Shown here: positions 22,053-34,581 of the stretch, piece after piece
How the letters are laid out: every line of letters begins with the position of its first letter
Position numbering within the stretch: the first letter of the stretch is position 1
Origin: Lithobates sylvaticus
Lineage: Eukaryota > Chordata > Amphibia > Anura > Ranidae
DNA length: 64,000 nt
NCBI GenBank assembly: GCA_028564925.1
Contig: CM053030.1
Coordinates: 373,452,945-373,516,944, forward strand
Reading direction: 5' to 3'
Position numbers and translations under genes: made by a program
The notes under the pieces: model-generated
What the model was told of the DNA's origin: nothing
Database searches by the model: none
What the model saw: the letters and a program-made list of their open reading frames with translations, nothing else

Positions 22053-23704
22053 GTTAAAGGATATGTTTAAAGATGTGAACATGTTACATGTTCCACCAGT
22101 TTTTAGGGTGGAAAATAAAATGCATGTTCCTGCTCCTGCAGTGGCTCGGCAATCAAGCCCTGTGTGTGTGACAGCAGTACGGGGTGAACTTCCACACACC
22201 AGATGTCACATTTTGAAAAGAGCACGGCCGTGCAGGGGCTCTGCCCCCATGGGCGCGTCATTCATTTACAGAGTTCTGTGAATAAATGAACTACAAGTAC
22301 TAACATCCTTTGGTGCTATCGGCTTGTAGTTTTCAATAAACTACCACGTCACTGTTGAGAGCTGTGGTAGTTCATTGATTCTTCCTGTCAGTGTGAAACT
22401 GCCTGCCCATACGATGTACAGGCAGAAGGCTCACACTAACAGTATGTAGGAGACCTGCATGGCACCAACAATCTGCTGATCGCTGGTGCAATGCTTTCTA
22501 GGCTCCAAAAAAAAATCATATTTTTTTTACCTGCAAAAAAATGTGCATTTATCATTTCGTGACGTATGGTGAATGCTAGTGCAGACTGGATAGGCAATTG
22601 CAGGCAGTTCCTATCGAGACTATTTTTCACCATACATCACAGACCAGCCCTAACTTCTCTATGTGGAGGGGTCCTGAATCTGGTTTCACTATAAAACACA
22701 GTACTCAATGCGTCTGGCCTTTATAACACAATCAACCTCTATCTAGCCACCTCCCAAGATTTTCTCCATTTGGGGATTCTTTAGTAGTACATACCTTTCT
22801 ATTAGTGCCATAAGTGGGAATCTGTGCATGGGCTGTCTCCACGGTCCTCAGCGGTGAGATAGCAGGTGGTCCAGCGTCAAATGTTCTCCCCCTCTACTCT
22901 GGTTGTGTATCTGATAACATGCAAAGACAAAGGCACTCTTTACTAATTTTAAAGCATGCATTCCTCCATATACTTATTTCGACAAATGTCATTTGATAAC
23001 CATATATACCCCTGAAGAAGATCAAAGAAGCAAACTTTTTGAAACGGGTTGGGTGTTTTCTGGCCCTATGATCCATCGGCCGACAAAACTTTGTGGTTTT
23101 CGTGTAAAAATCACGTATAATATGTTATTTGACTGCACCAATTTTGTGTTTTTAAATACTCTATACTGATTTTAATCAGAATAAATAAAGTTTAGATTTA
23201 GATGATTTTTATACAGCTGCATTTTTCGTGCCTGTCAAAATCCCATATAGAGGGTTTGGTTCTGGTATGTTCCCTGTAATGCAGCACAATACAGCATCAT
23301 ATATAGGACGATATAGTTATGTATATTCCACTGTATAGCAATGTATAGCTGTATAAAGTATACCATTACTGTAATTCCCTGCAAACACTGACAAAAGGCT
23401 TCTGGGAATCCTGACTTTTAAGGTGAGGGGGGCTGACACATTAGAAAACCTCCAATATTTGGTACTTTTAAGCCACGTGACCACAATTCCAAGGCTAGTA
23501 TGTGCATGATTGGTAATCAGTTACTATAGCAGTGAACAATCACATTAGTTTGTATTTTTTTTCAAACTGAGCGACTAGAGTTTCGGTAGAACTCAGGATT
23601 GACCAAAACCTAAAGCAAATCTCCACACCTGTACCATTTAAAAGGCTAGAAGCAAAAGTAACAGACTTGAAATTAGTTTAAGAACTCTATTAAGTGTTCA
23701 CACC
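22053..23704. other. Unassigned, with probable MITE and retroposon pieces
   Basis: 22290-22440 has inverted pairs (TGAACTACAAGTACT / AACTACCAC...GTGGTAGTTCA) that suggest a MITE. TGCTGGTGCAATGCTTTC near 22480 recurs near 50350. CCTGAAGAAGATCAAAG and GAAACGGGTTGGGTG near 23010-23055 resemble retroposon promoter or tail segments common in frogs. 23240-23704 shows nothing that I can name. Confidence 0.4.
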
Positions 23705-24114
23705 TTAACCACTTCCATATCGGGCCATAGGCCCTCGGGACTCAGCCCATCCCAGATCAGTGTAAAGAGACAATAAAAATGGCTCTTTATCATGTGACCG
23801 ACTGTGTCCAATCACAGCCGGTCACATGCACTGTCCTCGTGCACGGCACTCATGCAGCGATCGGGGACGAGGCTTGTCACTCTGACACAGCCCATCCATG
23901 ATCATGGTAAAGAGCTAATGAGATTGTCTCTTTACCACGTGACCGGCTGTGTCCAATCACAGCCGTTAACAGAATGTAAACAAACCACGGTAACAAGCTG
24001 TTACCGGGTTCTCCTCCTCACACCGATCGTGTGTGAGGAGGAGATTGCGGTAACAGCTCATTACCGCTTACAGTGCACACCCAATCACACTGATTGCCCC
24101 CCTAGTAATAAAGA

Positions 24115-24510
24115 GGACCTGTCACCAGCCCATCAAAGTACCTGTCACCAGCCATCAGAGTAGCCAAGTACCTGTCACCAGCCATCAGAGTACCCAAGTA
24201 CCTGTCACCAGCCATCAGAGTACCGGAGTACCTGTCACCAGCCCATCAGAGTACCCGAGTACCTGTCACCAGCCCATCAGAGTACCCGTCAACAGCGTGT
24301 CAGAGTACTCAAGTACCTGTCACAACACATCAGAGTACCCAAGTACCGGTTACCAGCCCATCAGAGTACTCGAGTACCTATCTGCAGCTCATCAGAGTAC
24401 CCAAGTACCTGTTGCCAGACCATCAGAGTACCTGAGTACCTGTCACCAGCCCATCAGAGTACCCGAGTACCTATCTGCAGCCCATCAGAGTACCTATCTG
24501 CAGCCCATGC
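24115..24510. repeat. Minisatellite GTACCTGTCACCAGCCCATC
   Basis: About a dozen units near 30 bp, GTACCTGTCACCAGCCCATC followed by AGAGTACCCGA. It lies in the same place as the array in the copy at 8555, with a longer unit. Confidence 0.9.
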
Positions 24511-25226
24511 CTCATACAATATACCTTGGGGTGCTTTCTAAAATTGGGTAATTCCACTGTCCTCATGCTCCAGGACCTTCAAAAGTGTAATAGGTAGGAA
24601 TGATATTAGATTAGTGTAATTTATGCTCCTAGAACACCTGAAGGTACTACTTTAATGTTGGACCTCTCTAAGTGGTCAGGCTGTGTAAAAGTCTCACATG
24701 TGTGGTATCACCGTACTCAGAAGGAATAGCAGAATGTATTTTGGGGTGTAATTTTTGCTATGTACATGCTATGTGTTAGAAATATCATATAAATTGACAA
24801 CTTTGTGTAAAAAAAATACGTTTTCATTTTCTTTACACGTTTTCCGAAAACTTGTGGAAAAAAATGAACCGTTCAAAAGACTCATAATGCCTCAGATTAT
24901 ACTTTGGTGTGTTTGCTTTCCAAAATGGGGTCATTTTGTTGGAAATTCAATTGTACTTGGTGCTCCAGGGCCTTCAAAATTGTAGTTGGTCGTTTTATTT
25001 GTAATTTATTCATTTTATGTGTAATTTATGTCCCTAGAAAGCCTAACAGTGCTCCCTACACGTTGGACCTCTCTGTGTCCAGGCTATGAAAAAGTCACAC
25101 ACATGTGGTATCGCCATACTCGGGAGGAGTAGCAAAATTTAATTTGGGGTGTAATTGGAAGTATGCATATGCTGTGTGTGAGAATTGTGTGTAAAAACAT
25201 AAAAAACGATTTCTTCATTATCTTAA

Positions 25227-25660
25227 AGGGGCGTTTCCACAATCCTTTTTTTTTTTTAAAAAGTCAGCAACTACAAACACTGTAGCTGCTGACTTTTAAT
25301 AAGGACACTTACCTGTCCAACGATCCCACGATGTCGGCCGCCCCAAAGCCGATCCGTCCATCGGATCGGCTGCCGGCGCCTCCATCCTAACGAAGGGAAA
25401 CAGGCAGTGGAGCCTTGCGGCTTCACTGCCCGTTTCCTACTGTGCATGCGTGAGTCGCGCGGCACTTTGTGAATAGCCCCATTGTGTTCTGGGACACACA
25501 CATGTCCCAGAAGGCAACGGGGCCACTCACCGAAGAGGAAGCTCCGCGGAATAGGAAGAGGCAGGTTAGGAAGACTGCCTAGCAACAGCGTTTCAGGTAA
25601 GTGAAAAAAATAATATTTTATTTTTATTAATGCAATTTTTTTTTTGGGTGGCCCTCCACT
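25227..25660. mobile_element. Nested TTAA-target MITE
   Basis: TTAA at 25223-25226 and 25661-25664 brackets 434 bp that starts AGGGGCGTTTCCAC and ends GTGGCCCTCCACT, an imperfect inverted pair. The sequences on either side join to the CTTAAGAATTGTG found uninterrupted in sister modules, so this is a clean insertion. Relatives lie at 52776 and 63180. Confidence 0.8.
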
Positions 25661-25863
25661 TTAAGAATTGTGGGAAAAAATTACTTTAAAAAACTCGCCA
25701 TGCCTCTTACTAAATACCTTGGTCTGTCTACTTTTCAAAAAGGGGTAATTTGGGGGGTATTTGTACTTTCTGAGCAATTGGCATTCAAAGTGTGAGAGCA
25801 CTGAAAGCTGAAAATTGATCTGGGCTGGAAGGGGGTATAAGTGCTCTGTATTGAAGTGGTTAA

Positions 25864-26590
25864 AATATTTGAAGTATGACAATAATTTATTAAATGTGGG
25901 CTGCTGTCTGGTATGCACCAATATTCTAAAAAAATAAATAAATAACCTTTTGTATGCATATACTTAAGACATTTTAGAAATGTAAAAGAAAACAAACAGT
26001 ATTTAGGTTTATAGTTATTAAAGCCCTGTTATATCTCAGATTTGTTGTTTAAAACATTCTAAAATGTATTAAGCAATGTCTGATCGAAATATTATTTTGC
26101 TAAGATGGTATCTGCAAGGTTATGGGTTATACATAAAACAGCACTTTAATGACGAAAGCTAAAATATGCTGGCTAAAAAAATACGGAGCCAAGGAAATAA
26201 ATGCAGTAATTATCTCAGCAGATTGCCCTTTGTTACATTTTCTGTTTATGTCCTTATAACAAAAAGTAGGATACAAAGATTAAAACACAATTGTTCTCCT
26301 GAATTTAATAATAAAATGGTATAAAAAAAAAAAAAAAAGACTGAGCGGCAACCTTTGTGCTATATGGCTGTAATAAACATATTAATGGTGGAAACTCCAT
26401 TTCCCACCAAAGCACACATTATGACATACAGTACCTATAAATTACTTCCACAGCACAGAAGCTATGTATTAAATATTTTCCTTTTGTAGATACACTTAGA
26501 AAAAGCATTCTGGACATCAATATTTAGTTGTCACGCTAAAGAGAAATTATCATACTAGAACCATGTCAGAAACCAGCTCCTACAAGCTTG
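25864..26590. other. Nothing recognised
   Basis: AT-rich sequence with one A-run near 26322; no gene or repeat end was recognised. Confidence 0.45.
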
Positions 26591-26594
26591 ACCT

Positions 26595-27150
26595 CTGGAA
26601 AATGTACCCCTCTTCGTGACCAGGCAATTTTTGCGATACGGCACTGCATTACTTTAGCTGACAATTATGTGACGCTGTACCCAAATAAAATGTATGTCAT
26701 TTTTTTTCCACACAAATAGTGCTTTCTTTTGGTGGTATTAGATTACCTCTGGTGTTTTTTTCTTTGCGCTACACAAAAAATAAAAAGACAATTTTGAAAA
26801 AAATTTATATTTTTTTACTTATACATATCTGCTATAAAACATTTCCACTAAAAAAATGTAAAAATTAAATTTCTTCAGAAATGTAGACCAACATATATTC
26901 TGCTACATATGTTTGGTAAAGAAAAATCCCAATAAGCGTATATTGATTGGTTTACTTGATTGTTATAGCGCCTACAAACTATGGGATATTTTTATGATTT
27001 TTTTTTTTTTAATAGAAGTAATGGTGGCGATCAGCGACTTATAATGGGACTGTGATGTTGCGACCAGACTATTGGACCCTAACTGACACTTTTGACACTT
27101 TGTGGGAACCAGTGACACTAATACAGTAATCAGTGCTCCAGAGCCCCGTC
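26595..27150. mobile_element. TTAA-family repeat fragment
   Basis: Contains TTTTTGCGATACGGCACTGC, CTTTCTTTTGGTGGTATTAG, CAATAAGCGTATATTGATTG and TAATGGTGGCGATCAGCGAC in the same order as the repeat starting at 63465. Both ends are missing. From 26939 it is part of the tandemly duplicated segment. Confidence 0.65.
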
Positions 27151-27597
27151 AAGACACCCGGTTTTCTGTAGTCCCTAACCCTGACTTCTGGGTCTCCACA
27201 ATGGGAGCACAGTTATAGGTGGGGTCAGTGGCCACTTTTTTGTATTTTGATTATATTGGTCAGGCAACGCACTGACATATTTGCTGCCATAGTGTGTACC
27301 TTTAAGGAGAGGTGGGCTCCTTCCAGGCCATCTGTCCTCACTTATCCATAAAAATGCATGTGCTCTCATTGTGGAGACCCAGAAGTCAGGGTTAGGGACT
27401 GCAGAAAACAGGGTGCCTTGATAGGGCCTGTAGCTTTCACATGTATTTATAAATGTGTGCAGACTAAAACCCTGTTCTTAACGCATATTGTTAGACAGGT
27501 CAGTTCAGTTGGTCGCTGGCTGGTTGGTAAGTTTGAGCTTGGTATTTGTAATTGTATCTTTGTATTTGTTTGACTTTCTGCTATTAGACATACATAC

Positions 27598-27970
27598 CTC
27601 CCAACATTTTGAGATGGGAATGAGGGACACTTACTAGCAAATGTATGCAGGCATAGGACACGCCCCCTGCCACACCCCCTTAAAGGAGAAATAACTCCCC
27701 AAAAAAAGGTTAATTAAATCCACAAGTGTTTTTTTTTTACCACTACTATTCCTTTATACTGGCTTTTAAAATGTACAAATGCAGCAATTTAGAAATTGGA
27801 TGAAAGGTTTAGTACTGGGAAACACTTTTTGAAAGCTAAAAAGTGCATATTATATACAACTATATAGATCAGTCCAAAATGAGGGACAAATGAGGAGGAA
27901 TGAGGGACAGAGGGACATTGCTCGAAATCAGGGACAGTCCCTCAAAATCAGGGACAGTTGGGATGTATGG
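27598..27970. mobile_element. CATACCTCCCAAC MITE
   Basis: CATACCTCCCAAC at the left is mirrored by GTTGGGATGTATG at the right, with GACATA flanks on both sides. Inner AATGAGGGAC repeats. It is a common fish and frog MITE; the superfamily was not determined. The duplicate copy lies in unit 2 at about 31505-31877. Confidence 0.65.
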
Positions 27971-28919
27971 ACATATAGCTCTGAAATCAACAAAACTAGT
28001 GTTCCCTGATAAATGGAGCGCTTTATCTCTGTATCAGAAGGGGGTATAGGATTTCTGCAGAGAGGCCACTGCTTTCACACAGAGATGAAGGGTCCCTCTC
28101 TACAGTGTGCTGACAGAGGACAGGCCTCACTACAATATATATATATATATAATCATAGTATAGCAAAATGTGGAACATAGGTTAATAATACGAATGCAAA
28201 AAGCTCCCTCTCTTTTACTTTTTTAAATGTGATATCATGCATTCTCTGTATGAGGACAGCAAAAGTTTTTTGTTAACATACCTCTCATGCAGGTAGAATT
28301 GGTGCTAACTCTTTCTGATTGTAGATGCATGCACTTTGACAACAACTGTTGCAACTGTTACCTCAACACCCCATGATGCAATTTTAGGATTCTTGGACTC
28401 CTCTTTTAGCATCATCAGCCTTAGAGAGCTCTACTGATGTTGACATGATGACACCAAACATGTCTATAGAAAAGAAAAGACCAGACTCTAGAAATCTGAA
28501 GTATAAATTAGACAATATAATAATTCTAATCACAATCAGCACACTTATTTTGTTAATATTTAACAGAACTAAAAAATCATTTACTGCCAGCTAAAACACT
28601 AAATAGTGATTTCACCCCACTTATTATAACTTATGACACTTGTATATCCAAAATATATCAACTACCAAGATGCCATCAGTGAAAAAAGATATATATAAAA
28701 TATCAGATATAAAAAAACAAAATAGTTTCAATCGTAAAATTAAAAATAGTCCAGTGTTCATAAAGTGACAAAAAAAAAAACACACCACGTCCTCATATGC
28801 TTCAGTGCTTCTCCACCACCAGGTGAAAAACCTGCTCACCCTAAATATATAAAATACACTGCTCTTTTGTATAATGCCAGTGCAATAGCTCCTCAGAAGA
28901 CACCTCTTTAATCCTCCCT

Positions 28920-29890
28920 AGTCTGTTGGGGATAGCCACACCATCTGCTCTCCAATGTAATCATATAACCCTCATATGCGCATCACATGAAAAATAAAGG
29001 CACTAACATAGTGTACTCTGCTTTTAAAGGTTTATTAAATTCCCTGCAATAGAATACACTTGCACAAATTGACAAAGCGCTAAACAGTAACTGTCATCAG
29101 CCAGCTCACCATCCTGTATCGGCAAGGAAGTGGCATGACCTCGCAGGCTCGGCTCCTCCCTCCTGGACACCTTGAGCCACATGATTGGGCTTCCTCACTA
29201 GGCGGAGAGCCAATCCACATGAGCTCTTAAATAGTACTAAATAGCATGTCTACTATTGCTTCTGCGAGAACCAGAAGTATGTGTCAGAACCGCTTCCAGA
29301 CAGTCCTGCAAGCTATAAAATACATCGCCTTAGACCAGGGGGCATCCAAAAAGAAAAAACTAACATACTCACTCCTGATACTAAAAAATAGAAGTGAAAA
29401 AATACTTGCCCCATTATTCTATGTAGCCTCTATACACACTTCCGGATACCGCACAACTGATACAACACATTGTACATTTAATATTAATTAAAAAACATTA
29501 TTTAAATGTTATCATTAACATTATTCATATACAATATCTCTTAGTAATATAATTCTGTGTTAAAAAACGATTTTTCCCATATATATATACAATACAGATA
29601 AAAAAAACCACAACATTTTTTAAGCCCAATCACGGGGCACAACACGTCTAGGAAGGAGGAGCCAGGCCCGTGACGTCATGTCGCTTCCTGGCCGATACGA
29701 ATGGTGAGCTGGCTGATGACAGTTACTGCTTTGTGCTTTGTCATATTGTTTCATGTAAGTGTATTCTATTGCAGGGGATTTAATAAACCTTTAAAAGCAG
29801 ACACTATGTTTGTACCTTTTGTATTTCATGTGATGTGCATATGGGGATTATATGATTACATTGGAGAGCAGAAATATCTGGGCATCAATT
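28920..29890. repeat. Large foldback, arms of about 260 bp
   Basis: Left arm 28920-29200 is the inverted form of 29630-29890: CTGCTCTCCAATGTAATCAT against its complement, AGTGTATTCTATTGCAGGG against CCCTGCAATAGAATACACTT. The arms differ by several per cent. The motif GTGAGCAGGTTTTTC, in inverted form just left of it, recurs at 46851, so the arms derive from a dispersed retroposon family. Confidence 0.8.
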
Positions 29891-29929
29891 TATCTGCATC
29901 AGTAAAGGATTTATATCAAGATAATTAGT

Positions 29930-30457
29930 TACCTCTTCTTAATAAAATTAAACAAGATTTGAACAGTTACCATGCTGGCAGGCTATTCTGGCTGAGCAGG
30001 ATAAACGTGATTAAATTTATGACTTTCCCGATGGGTGTTTATATTTTTCAGGTCCTTCCGATAAATATACTGGTGACCCACTTTAAAACTCTTAGGTCAC
30101 AATTAAAGAGATTTAGAAACACAAAGGCCCCTGTTTGCTTACAAAATACTCATTAGACCTAAGTCATCTGGGGGTTTGTCTTTACCAGACCTTGAGACGT
30201 ACTATAAAGCAGCAGCACTGGTGAGAATAATCGACTGGACACATAGGGCTCCTTTTAAAAACTGGGTACAACTGGAAGAAAATATAAGTTAAACATCTCT
30301 AGGCCAGTCCATTTGGTTGCCGAGGCAGTACAGAGGCCTGTATATGAACTTAGAATCTATTACAGCAGGAACATTAAGAGCTTGTGAAAACCTATACAAA
30401 AGCATGAAATGGCAGTATAATAGTCCCTTAATGCCTCTCTCAGGCACAAATTACTTC
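29930..30457 (+). pseudogene. L1/Tx1-type ORF2 fragment (unit 1)
   Basis: One frame reads NKIKQDLNSY, then GRLFWLSRINVIKFMTFP and IFQVLPI, the conserved segment after the reverse transcriptase core of L1-type ORF2. A second stretch has GGLSLPDLETYYKAA and RIIDW, followed by PLMPLSGTNYF. The pieces lie in the proper L1 order with at least two stops or shifts between them. The fragment lacks the polymerase YxDD motif and the endonuclease. An identical fragment is in unit 2. Confidence 0.8.
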
Positions 30458-30465
30458 ACAGGAGT

Positions 30466-30625
30466 AAGCGTCTTCAGGAAGCTTCCTGAAGATGTATACT
30501 TAGAGAAATGCATCGAGGCTGCGCGGCCGCCGCTGTCGCTAAGTAAGCATCTTCAGGAAGCTTCCTGAAGACACTTACTTAAAGAAATACATTGAGGCTG
30601 CGTGGCCGCTGCTGTCATCGACTCT
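30466..30625. repeat. 78-bp direct repeat holding a 22-bp palindrome
   Basis: Two units each contain TCTTCAGGAAGCTTCCTGAAGA (shown in parts: TCTTCAGGAAG and CTTCCTGAAGA), a perfect palindrome, followed by AGAAATGCATCGAGGCTGCG. The second copy set is at 34373-34532. Confidence 0.85.
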
Positions 30626-30674
30626 TCCTGACGAGTCTTCTGTGGGCATTTCCTTGTGCTGGAACGCACGCCGA

Positions 30675-30847
30675 TTTTTTTTCACCTTTAATAATAAACA
30701 CCTTCATTTACAAATTGCATTTTGTGTTTACTTGTGTTGTCCTTGACTATTGTTTAAATTGGTTTGATGTTCCGAAACACTTAAGTGTGACAAACATGCA
30801 AAGGAACAGGAAATGAGGAAGGGGGCAAACACTTTTTCACACCACTG
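30675..30847. mobile_element. Half of a Tc1 inverted repeat at the duplication junction
   Basis: The sequence TTTTTTTTCACCTTTAATAA to CTTTTTCACACCACTG matches the outer inverted repeat of the Tc1 at 58619-60673 (60500-60673) almost base for base. It ends exactly at a TA (30848-30849). No transposase is present. Confidence 0.9.
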
Positions 30848-33800
30848 TATATTGATTGGTTTACTTGATTGTTATAGCGCCTACAAACTATGGGATATTT
30901 TTATGATTTTTTTTTTTAATAGAAGTAATGGTGGCGATCAGCGACTTATAATGGGACTGTGATGTTGCGACCAGACTATTGGACCCTAACTGACACTTTT
31001 GACACTTTGTGGGAACCAGTGACACTAATACAGTAATCAGTGCTCCAGAGCCCCGTCAAGACACCCGGTTTTCTGTAGTCCCTAACCCTGACTTCTGGGT
31101 CTCCACAATGGGAGCACAGTTAAAGGTGGGGTCAGTGGCCACTTTTTTGTATTTTGATTATATTGGTCAGGCAACGCACTGACATATTTGCTGCCATAGT
31201 GTGTACCTTTTAAGGAGAGGTGGGCTCCTTCCAGGCCATCTGTCCTCACTTATCCATAAAAATGCATGTGCTCTCATTGTGGAGACCCAGAAGTCAGGGT
31301 TAGGGACTGCAGAAAACAGGGTGCCTTGATGGGGCCTGTAGCTTTCACATGTATTTATAAATGTGTGCAGCCTAAAACCCTGTTCTTAACGCATATTGTT
31401 AGACAGGTCAGTTCAGTTGGTCGCTGGCTGGTTGGTAAGTTTGAGCTTGGTATTTGTATTTGTATCTTTGTATTTGTTTGACTTTCTGCTATTAGACATA
31501 CATACCTCCCAACATTTTGAGATGGGAATGAGGGACACCTACTAGCAAATGTATGCAGGCATAGGACACGCCCCCTGTCACACCCCCTTAAAGGAGAAAT
31601 AACTCCCCAAAAAAAGGTTAATTAAATCCACAAGTGTTTTTTTTTAACACTACTATTCCTTTATATTGGCTTTTAAAATGTACAAATGCAGCAATTTAGA
31701 AATTGGATGAAAGGTTTAGTACTGGGAAACACTTTTTGAAAGCTAAAAAGTGCATATTATATACAACTATATAGATCAGTCCAAAATGACGGACAAATGA
31801 GGAGGAATGAGGGACAGAGGGACATTGCTCGAAATCAGGGACAGTCCCTCAAAATCAGGGACAGTTGGGATGTATGGACATATAGCTCTGAAATCAACAA
31901 AACTAGTGTTCCCTGATAAATGGAGCGCTTTATCTCTGTATCAGAAGGGGGTATAGGATTTCTGCAGAGAGGCCACTGCTTTCACACAGAGATGAAGGGT
32001 CCCTCTCTACAGTGTGCTGACAGAGGACAGGCCTCACTACAATATATATATATATATAATCATAGTATAGCAAAATGTGGAACATAGGTTAATAATACGA
32101 ATGCAAAAAGCTCCCTCTCTTTTACTTTTTTAAATGTGATATCATGCATTCTCTGTATGAGGACAGCAAAAGTTTTTTGTTAACATACCTCTCATGCAGG
32201 TAGAATTGGTGCTAACTCTTTCTGATTGTAGATGCATGCACTTTGACAACAACTGTTGCAACTGTTACCTCAACACCCCATGATGCAATTTTAGGATTCT
32301 TGGACTCCTCTTTTAGCATCATCAGCCTTAGAGAGCTCTACTGATGTTGACATGATGACACCAAACATGTCTATAGAAAAGAAAAGACCAGACTCTAGAA
32401 ATCTGAAGTATAAATTAGACAATATAATAATTCTAATCACAATCAGCACACTTATTTTGTTAATATTTAACAGAACTAAAAAATCATTTACTGCCAGCTA
32501 AAACACTAAATAGTGATTTCACCCCACTTATTATAACTTATGACACTTGTATATCCAAAATATATCAACTACCAAGATGCCATCAGTGAAAAAAGATATA
32601 TATAAAATATCAGATATAAAAAAACAAAATAGTTTCAATCGTAAAATTAAAAATAGTCCAGTGTTCATAAAGTGACAAAAAAAAAAACACACCACTTCCT
32701 CATATGCTTCAGTGCTTCTCCACCACCAGGTGAAAAACCTGCTCACCCTAAATATATAAAATACACTGCTCTTTTGTATAATGCCAGTGCAATAGCTCCT
32801 CAGAAGACACCTCTTTAATCCTCCCTAGTCTGTTGGGGATAGCCACACCATCTGCTCTCCAATGTAATCATATAACCCTCATATGCGCATCACATGAAAA
32901 ATAAAGGCACTAACATAGTGTACTCTGCTTTTAAAGGTTTATTAAATTCCCTGCAATAGAATACACTTGCACAAATTGACAAAGCGCTAAACAGTAACTG
33001 TCATCAGCCAGCTCACCATCCTGTATCGGCAAGGAAGTGGCATGACCTCGCAGGCTCGGCTCCTCCCTCCTGGACACCTTGAGCCACATGATTGGGCTTC
33101 CTCACTAGGCGGAGAGCCAATCCACATGAGCTCTTAAATAGTACTAAATAGCATGTCTACTATTGCTTCTGCGAGAACCAGAAGTATGTGTCAGAACCGC
33201 TTCCAGACAGTCCTGCAAGCTATAAAATACATCGCCTTAGACCAGGGGGCATCCAAAAAGAAAAAACTAACATACTCACTCCTGATACTAAAAAATAGAA
33301 GTGAAAAAATACTTGCCCCATTATTCTATGTAGCCTCTATACACACTTCCGGATACCGCACAACTGATACAACACATTGTACATTTAATATTAATTAAAA
33401 AACATTATTTAAATGTTATCATTAACATTATTCATATACAATATCTCTTAGTAATATAATTCTGTGTTAAAAAACGATTTTTCCCATATATATATACAAT
33501 ACAGATAAAAAAAAACACAAAATTTTTTAAGCCCAATCACGGGGCACAACACGTCTAGGAAGGAGGAGCCAGGCCCGTGACGTCATGTCGCTTCCTGGCC
33601 GATACGAATGGTGAGCTGGCTGATGACAGTTACTGCTTTGTGCTTTGTCATATTGTTTCATGTAAGTGTATTCTATTGCAGGGGATTTAATAAACCTTTA
33701 AAAGCAGACACTATGTTTGTACCTTTTGTATTTCATGTGATGTGCATATGGGGATTATATGATTACATTGGAGAGCAGAAATATCTGGGCATCAATTTAT

Positions 33801-34581
33801 CTGCATCAGTAAAGGATTTATATCAAGATAATTAGTTACCTCTTCTTAATAAAATTAAACAAGATTTGAACAGTTACCATGCTGGCAGGCTATTCTGGCT
33901 GAGCAGGATAAACGTGATTAAATTTATGACTTTCCCGATGGGTGTTTATATTTTTCAGGTCCTTCCGATAAATATACTGGTGACCCACTTTAAAACTCTT
34001 AGGTCACAATTAAAGAGATTTAGAAACACAAAGGCCCCTGTTTGCTTACAAAATACTCATTAGACCTAAGTCATCTGGGGGTTTGTCTTTACCAGACCTT
34101 GAGACGTACTATAAAGCAGCAGCACTGGTGAGAATAATCGACTGGACACATAGGGCTCCTTTTAAAAACTGGGTACAACTGGAAGAAAATATAAGTTAAA
34201 CATCTCTAGGCCAGTCCATTTGGTTGCCGAGGCAGTACAGAGGCCTGTATATGAACTTAGAATCTATTACAGCAGGAACATTAAGAGCTTGTGAAAACCT
34301 ATACAAAAGCATGAAATGGCAGTATAATAGTCCCTTAATGCCTCTCTCAGGCACAAATTACTTCACAGGAGTAAGCGTCTTCAGGAAGCTTCCTGAAGAT
34401 GTATACTTAGAGAAATGCATCGAGGCTGCGCGGCCGCCGCTGTCGCTAAGTAAGCATCTTCAGGAAGCTTCCTGAAGACACTTACTTAAAGAAATACATT
34501 GAGGCTGCGTGGCCGCTGCTGTCATCGACTCTTCCTGACGAGTCTTCTGTGGGCATTTCCTTGTGCTGGAACGCACGCCGA
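30848..34581. repeat. Tandem segmental duplication, unit 2
   Basis: Second copy of 26939-30674 with roughly fifteen differences, for instance TTATAGGTGG against TTAAAGGTGG and CCACGTCCTC against CCACTTCCTC. It starts at the TA next to the Tc1 half and ends at ACGCCGA, after which the flanking sequence differs from unit 1. Confidence 0.95.
33837..34364 (+). pseudogene. L1/Tx1-type ORF2 fragment (unit 2)
   Basis: Duplicate of the fragment at 29930-30457, with the same frames and the same breaks; the breaks therefore predate the duplication. Confidence 0.8.

Larger units (their letters stand above)
23705..25863 (+). mobile_element. Internally deleted piggyBac relative
   Basis: TTAACCACTTCCATATCGG at the left and its inverted form, CTGTATTGAAGTGGTTAA, at the right are TTAA-bounded ends. 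The 5' part, the minisatellite and the two 3' modules match the element at 8555 in order, but the transposase segment is absent: the array at 24510 passes straight into the 3' module. It is a non-autonomous derivative. A second TTAA element is nested at 25227-25660. Confidence 0.75.
26939..30674. repeat. Tandem segmental duplication, unit 1
   Basis: This 3.7-kb segment is repeated at 30848-34581 at an offset of 3907-3909 bases with about 0.4 per cent difference by eye. It holds a TTAA-family fragment, an inverted pair (27130-27210 / 27355-27430), a MITE (27598-27970), a large foldback (28920-29890), an L1 fragment and a 78-bp direct repeat. Open frames recur in both units and, apart from the L1 pieces, match nothing known. 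Confidence 0.95.

Noticed and set aside
27358-27573. Frame starting MCSHCGDPEVRVRDC, twice in the window, resembling a zinc-knuckle
   Set aside because: It lies in one arm of an inverted repeat within a non-coding repeat. The second copy is due to the tandem duplication, not to conservation. Only two Cys and one His fit.
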